Below are positions 58,743 to 64,000 of a stretch of 64,000 nt of DNA, in pieces. The stretch's first letter is position 1, and the number at the start of each line of letters is the position of its first letter. Made by a program: the position numbers and the translations under genes. The stretch is taken from contig NC_065903.1 in NCBI RefSeq assembly GCF_905147045.1, positions 496,001 to 560,000 of the forward strand, read 5' to 3'. Under the pieces are notes generated by a model, which was given only the letters and a program-made list of their open reading frames with translations, was not told the origin of the DNA and searched no databases. This DNA comes from Nymphalis io (Eukaryota > Arthropoda > Insecta > Lepidoptera > Nymphalidae).

Positions 58743-61700
58743 CTTACCAGTAACATAAAACAGCTTGGACTGCAAGGTTCAGAAAATGGTTTCAAATCTG
58801 GACCTTTTCGCTTCGTTAAGTTCGGTCGGGGATGACATGCTTGTAGGCCTAGTTAAGGCATATTAAATAATTATTAGAAAAAAATACATCATTTATTTAA
58901 AATATCGTTATTGAACGTAACTTTGGGTAAATGCTATAGATTCTGTTATAAATAGGGTTACCAGACCATAAAATACAAAAGCGGGAATCGGAATTTATAG
59001 AAGCTTGAAATACGTTTTTGAATCTGGCAATAAATTTAATAATGTTCGATATTATCTTTTGAGAATGCTGCGACTGCGATAGACATAGATCAGTACAATA
59101 CATAAATATAAAACAGACAGACGGAATAAAACCGTTAAAAGCAAAACCTGGCAACCCTAAGTCTAACTGTATATAAACTGAACTAAACTATTTTCAAATC
59201 AGAACTAAATGGTTTTCCATCCTTTTTATTCTTGATATAAAAGACTAGATAAAAATCTTTTTAATCCATACATAGAAAAAAATATGAAGATTGTATGTAA
59301 CAGAATCTATGCCATGTATTTAGTTCATATTTTTAGACAAAGTAATAAAGAGCAGTGGTAAAATATTTTAATCTATTTAAATTTAAAGCCAAATTCTCAT
59401 TTTATGTTAAATTTATCGGCTTAACTTCATCATTTTTAATTACTCCTTCCCAATTACATAGTTTGCAAGTGTCAACTTAAAATTAATACATTTACATAGA
59501 CATGGATTGTAAGTAATATGAATAACATAAACAATTAAAAATATTAAAAAACAAACATAATGACACAATGATAAAAAAATGGCGTATAAATAAATATACC
59601 ATAAATAAACAGCAAAATAGGTGTAATAGTTTTGGGTTATTATAATTAAAACAAGTAATTTTGAACTATATTTTTTTCATCATATAATTATTTCAGCCAA
59701 TTTATCTTATTATTTAATATCATTCGTGAATGATATGTACTTGTTGGATATTGGAATTGCGAAATAGCCAAAAATAATGGTAATAAAAGATGAAATTTCC
59801 ATATATTTAACCTTACCTGTGGCCTGACTTCCTGTCAGCCAAACAGAATAACATAAACTGGTAAGGCGTATGATATATTCAAATCATCATTATAATACAC
59901 ATAATACTATTACTATTATTTTAATATTAAATACAAATACGTACATAATTATATAATCAAAATTAAAATATACTATTATGAGAACTTTTGAAGTCTCAGT
60001 TTACAAGATAATTATTTAACGTAAGCTCCGGTTTGTAATGTAGATATTTTCGACAACAACCGGCAAGAAATCAATGTGAAAACTATGTTAATTAAATTCA
60101 TATATCATGCATGAAAATGAACAGGATACGAACTCAACGTTTTTTTATCTACATAATCTTGATTTTATCATGATACATACATAGAATATATTTTTAAACA
60201 CAACGGGCTACTGTATTTTGATGTTTGTAGGTGCACTTAGTATATGAGATATTAAAACAGAAATGCCTCTATATTCCACACAAGGTTTTAGCTACATTTG
60301 AAAAAGAAAATTTGAACTCTAAATATAGGCAGAAAAATTTATATATAATTTATCATAGGACTAAATATGTTGTCGTGTAAAATGAAGATTGTATACTGAT
60401 TAGTTATTTATTCTGCGTATTTAAAATATTGTGGTATATTCCACTCTGACATAGCGACTGATGTAACAATGGGTTTTATATACACATATTTAACAGCAAG
60501 AGCAGAAATCATTCTTGTGGAAAGTGCCCAAGTCAGTTTAATTACACACACAAGGGAAACAACAAATTAGTTCCTTTGATTGGCAGCACTTTGCCTATGG
60601 GTAAAATGTTATACGAGCTGAGCAAAAGACCAATGAATACCATAGCAGTATTCCATTAGTGAGATAGCTACTAGCAATATGACAAAGACCATCTGACAAA
60701 TATAAAATGACCGAGTGTGTGCGTACGTGTGCGTGTACGTGTGCGTGTACGTGTGCGTGTACGTGTGCGTGTGCGTGTACGTGTGCGTGTACGTGTGCGT
60801 GTACGTGTGCGTGTGCGTGTGCGTGTGCGTGTACGTGTGCGTGTACGTGTGCGTGTACGTGTGCGTGTACGTGTGCGTGTACGTGTGCGTGTGCGTGTAC
60901 GTGTGCGTGTACATGTGCGTGTACGTGTGCGTGTACGTGTGCGGGCAGCGTGCGCGCGTACTCACGGTGCAGGAAGCAGTCGTACTTGAAGCAGCGGCGA
61001 CAGAACAGCGTGTGGAAGGAGTGCATGGTCTGGTCGCGCGACACGGACTCGGCCAGCGGCCCGTCGATGTTGGGCGTGCACTCGGGCGGCAGCGCGTTGG
61101 GGTCGCTGCGGGACGTCAGCTCCACGTACCTGCGGGCAGCTTCGAACGGTAACTTATGTTTTCCGATGGGACTGGTTTCGTGGCCTCGACGTTACTAGGG
61201 TAATGAAATAATCGTACTTCTCTCGGAGCTCCTGAGCGGTACCCTTATCTGGAAATTGAGACCCGATGGCCTGGAAGATGACGAATATCGGAAACTGTTT
61301 CTCGTGAGTAATTTTCTTTTCTCCATCTTTGACGTCCTCTTTATCCTTATCTTTATCTTTTTGATCTTTTGTGGCTTCCTTCTAGAAACATGGTAAACTT
61401 TACATCCATTACATCTACATAATAGTTGCATGTGTTGCTCTTGATATTTTGAAGTTAAATTTAAAATGGACGTAGTACACTCTTGTTTATATATAAGAAA
61501 ATATTTTATAGGTTTTTTATTAATATTTATAATAGGTAGGTGTACTCGCAAATGGGCCAAGGAAGGACTGATGGAAAGTGGTCACCACCACCCACAGACA
61601 TTAGCTCTGTAATAAATATTAAGCATCCTTACATCACCCATGCATGACCAACCTTGGAAACTATGAAATTAAATGCTGTTTATAGTGATGAGCATTATAA

Positions 61701-64000
61701 ATTTACATAAATCTTGGATTTACTTAAATGGACAAAACAATATATAATGTATAAATTGTACAGTCCTGGCTGGAGCCCTATATATTAATGAAACATCTTG
61801 TTTAATTTTGTCAATTTACCTCTTTCTCATCTTTTGAATTACGCAGTTCCCGCTCTTTTCTTTCCTCAGCCACTTCATCCTTGGTCTGATACGCTACTAG
61901 GGCATGGACCAAATCTACAAATAGCTGGTCATCTATGAAACCACCTTCTTTGTCACCTGGAATATAATAAAATATAAACAATAATAATAGAGATGATAAT
62001 AATAATAATAAATGAGCAGTTACATTGTTCCAGTTTTGTTTTTCATTAAGAAAATATATAAAATATGAATGTACCTAATAGATATATTATTTAGATACAA
62101 AATATATTAAAACTATAATACAAAACAAAGTGATATCAGTTATTATTTACAACATTAACTTTTTGGCAATTAGAAATTTATATTTTTTTATTTATTGTGA
62201 TATAAGGTGTTTATAAAATAAATGGCTTATGCATACATTATTATTATTGCTGTTAAAATTACATAAGTCCTTTATAAATTGCATATTCGGAAAGCGTGAT
62301 CTTGTGAGTTCTTGAGATGTTTCTTTTTACTAAATGCCATTATATGACTTTTTCGATAGCCACCGAAGCATTTATGAGAGCCACACACCAATGTGATTAT
62401 TTCAATTAAGTTTGTGGACAGGACCAATTCAATACTAACATTTTACTTATAATACAATATACTTAACAATTTTAACTATTCTTAAATTATATTTACATAT
62501 TTAATGAAATTATCATTTTACAAAATAATTATATTAGTCATAGAAGAAACTAATTTGAGACTAGCTTAAAGATCTTATTCAAATTATCATGGCTAGAACT
62601 TAGAAAATCTAGGTCTTGACTTTACAGTCAATAATTCAATTACTATTAAACTTTATATTATACAAGTTTCAGTAACTAAAAATAATTACTTTTTTTTGAC
62701 CTAGTTACTGCACTCAATTGATATACTTCTTAAGACTTATTCTTATAGAGTCAATGCAAATTTTAAATTTGTTTTACCATATTACTGGGCATTAAATTGT
62801 CATTAATGTGCAATCCTAAAGCTTAGATTATGATGCTGCCTCATAATAAAAACAAAGATATATCAAAGGCTTGGACAGCATGTCTGTGGAGATACAATAA
62901 AATTTAAAAAGATAAAAGATTGATTATTCAAATTATACCTTTGTGTCTATAGATAAGTAATCAATTATACACCACCATAATGAAGGTGGATTCTAAAGGC
63001 AAACAAACTGTGTCATGTGTTTTCTGTAAACTATGACAATGGTTCAATCCACAAACAAATAGTAATATGATGCAAAGCCGATGTACCATGCACTTTCCCA
63101 TCGTAGTTCTTTATGAGCTCCTCGATGAATGTACCATCCTGGTCCAGCACCTCATCTCCCATGTAAGGAATATTGTGGAGTACAGTCTCATCTTCCACCA
63201 TAAAGTTCTTTTGTGTTGGTGCCCAGGTATACATTGTTGGTATTGGATTAACAGAATTTATGATTCTGATCGGCACTTGCTGTGTTGTTACCACACCTGT
63301 ACCTGTGAAAATATGACTTTGTTTTTTAAAATTTAATTAATTTGACTTGTTTTTAAATTTTCTTTTAATTTTTTGTTTAATAAAAAAAGTGATGTCAAAA
63401 TCGACTACAATAGTTAGTCACTTTTTTTCACTTATTTGAAATTATTTACAGTTTAATCTCTCTGAATTTACATGTGCTTTATTTCTGTTTATAATTCATC
63501 TCGTGCTTTTCGGTGAAGGAAAACATCGTGAGGAAACCTGCATGTGTCTAATTTCATCGAAATTCTGCCACATGTGTATTCTACCAACCCGCACTGGAGC
63601 AGCGTGGTGGAATAAGCTCCAAACCTTCTCCTCAAAAAAGGGAGCGGAGGCCTTAGCCCAGCAGTGGGACATTTACAGGCTGTTACTGTAAAAGGTGTAT
63701 ATTAGATAAACATTACCATCCGTGTGGGTAATTTCAGCTCGCTTCATGAGACTCTCATGGCTCGAGCTTGGAGCAGGAGGAGGCCAGAATGGTCGCCGTC
63801 CTCGCTCGGAAAACTCATTTTCTCGAGACTCTATAGCCTCGGACATTAAACGCAAATTCCGAGCCCATGCTACCTTAACTTCGTCAGCCCGCTTGAATCT
63901 CTAAAATAATCACCGTTTTTTTAGTAAAAACAAACACGCAAATGGCGTTAAAAAATTAAAATAAAAAACAATAATTTACCTTTACTTGTCGAAGACGCAT
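54241..64000 (-). CDS. E(z): Enhancer of zeste, PRC2 H3K27 methyltransferase (5' end beyond window)
   Basis: Catalytic subunit of Polycomb repressive complex 2. Minus-strand exons: 64000-63980 (partial), 63900-63717, 63302-63087, 61956-61820, 61381-61218, 61129-60966, 58839-58748, 58396-58282, 58141-58049, 57553-57426, 57355-57207, 56644-56538, 56180-55991, 55917-55727, 55078-54913, 54301-54241. Phases agree throughout, giving 725 residues in view. In order are the EED-binding and SANT regions (RFKRADEVK, PTMYTWAPTQKNFMVEDETV), HTLFCRRCFKYDCFLHP, a serine-rich segment (SPNDASSEDSNDSNR), RKKKKKHRLWSVHCRKIQLKKDS, the CXC cysteine cluster and the SET domain. SET motifs are GWGIFLKE, EFISEYCGE, NHSINPNCYAKV and ELFFDYR. 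The C-terminus is YGPTEQLKFVGIEREMEFL. The ATG at 64000 aligns with an internal family position, so the true start is probably further upstream. The donor at 58281 (GTCCGC) is weak. Confidence 0.95.
55166..55430 (+). repeat. Repeat family R copy in E(z) intron
   Basis: About 265 bp starting GGTCACCTGATGATAAGTGG and ending GGGCTTGGACAAAGCCCTAC, antisense to E(z), in its intron between exons 14 and 15. Homologous along its whole length to the 44911-45160 copy, with point differences. Confidence 0.65.
58540..58675 (-). mobile_element. Truncated tRNA-derived SINE copy
   Basis: Same family as the SINE at 16410-16713. On the minus strand it has an A-box-like GGCCCAGTTGC and a B-box GGTTCAAACCC (GGGTTTGAACCC on +), then the core to GATGTTTTCC. 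The 3' half is missing. It lies in the E(z) intron between exons 7 and 8. Confidence 0.65.
58705..58740. repeat. (TA)n microsatellite
   Basis: About 18 TA units in the E(z) intron, directly before the end of exon 7's donor region. Confidence 0.9.
58840..60965. other. E(z): Long E(z) intron 6
   Basis: A 2.1-kb AT-rich intron with no recognised coding exon. Its exon-6-proximal end holds the 230-bp GTGCGTGTAC tandem array listed separately. Confidence 0.5.
60714..60945. repeat. GTGCGTGTAC-type tandem repeat array
   Basis: About 230 bp of alternating purine-pyrimidine DNA built from GTGTGC and GTGTAC hexamers, mostly as a 12-mer (GTGCGTGTACGT). It lies 20 bp downstream of the E(z) exon 6 donor (60965). 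All open frames over it (alternating H/A/V, T/H/Y or C/A/T residues) are repeat artefacts. Confidence 0.95.
61540..61675 (+). repeat. Repeat family R partial copy
   Basis: Contains CTGATGGAAAGTGGTCACCA and GACCAACCTTGGAAACTATG. It matches the first half of the 44911 copy. In the E(z) intron between exons 4 and 5. Confidence 0.55.
61957..63086. other. E(z): E(z) intron 3
   Basis: A 1.13-kb AT-rich intron between exons 3 and 4. No coding exon, repeat family or RNA gene was recognised. Confidence 0.45.
63490..63690 (+). mobile_element. 5'-truncated SINE copy
   Basis: The 3' 200 bp of the SINE family seen at 16410-16713, from TTCATCTCGTGCTTTTCGG to GCCCAGCAGTGGGACATTTA and CAGGCTGTTA. The tRNA head is missing. 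It lies in E(z) intron 2, 26 bp from the donor of exon 2 and antisense to the gene. The 62-codon open frame over it is not a gene. Confidence 0.7.

Noticed and set aside
58741..58839. No long frame at E(z) exon 7, so a missing exon was first suspected
   Set aside because: Reading by phase shows a 92-nt exon (KRKGPDLKPFSEPCSPSC) that fits between exons 6 and 8, so the gene is complete here.
60595..61198. Long open frames of alternating H/A/V, T/H/Y or C/A/T residues
   Set aside because: They are translations of the GTGCGTGTAC tandem array in an E(z) intron and run into the antisense of an E(z) exon.

Overview
The window looks like the nuclear genome of a lepidopteran, probably a butterfly. 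Introns and intergenic DNA are AT-rich, while many exons are very GC-rich. Every gene is intron-split with GT-AG borders, the proteins are insect-type, and several short interspersed repeats resemble ones common in Lepidoptera. No bacterial, viral or CRISPR features were seen. All exon borders below were read by hand and kept only where splice sites and reading phase agree.

Layout: (1) 1-4993 is upstream or 5' UTR-intron DNA of a Frizzled-2 Wnt receptor (+), coding 5018-6770, followed in frame by a possible TGA-C read-through extension to 6905. (2) pipsqueak (psq, -) has ten coding exons between 19872 and 11116. These give four tandem Psq DNA-binding repeats and no BTB domain, and a 5'-truncated LINE sits in its last intron. 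(3) lola (+) starts head-to-head with psq. Four shared exons (23950-26114) carry the BTB domain and join six alternative terminal zinc-finger exons (27.8-38.0 kb) that all accept the same phase. (4) COX11 (+, 38646-41013) is a mitochondrial copper chaperone. (5) A tektin (-, 44106-41399) runs towards COX11. (6) NUBP1/Nbp35 (+, 44568-50647) is a cytosolic Fe-S scaffold ATPase that shares a roughly 460-bp divergent promoter with the tektin. (7) ALR/Erv1 (+, 51921-53404) is a mitochondrial sulfhydryl oxidase. (8) Enhancer of zeste E(z) (-, 64000-54241) is the PRC2 histone methyltransferase; its 5' end runs off the window.

Functional themes: psq, lola and E(z) are chromatin and transcription regulators. 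In Drosophila psq and lola are chromosomal neighbours, so their adjacency here suggests an old linkage. COX11 and ALR both act in the mitochondrial intermembrane space. NUBP1 serves cytosolic Fe-S assembly, which also depends on the ALR/Erv1 export route.

The most notable observations are the fz2 read-through candidate, phase-matched lola terminal exons without zinc fingers, a BTB-less psq, an in-frame alternative donor inside the E(z) SET domain, a GC-AG intron in the tektin, and a long alternating purine-pyrimidine array beside an E(z) splice donor.
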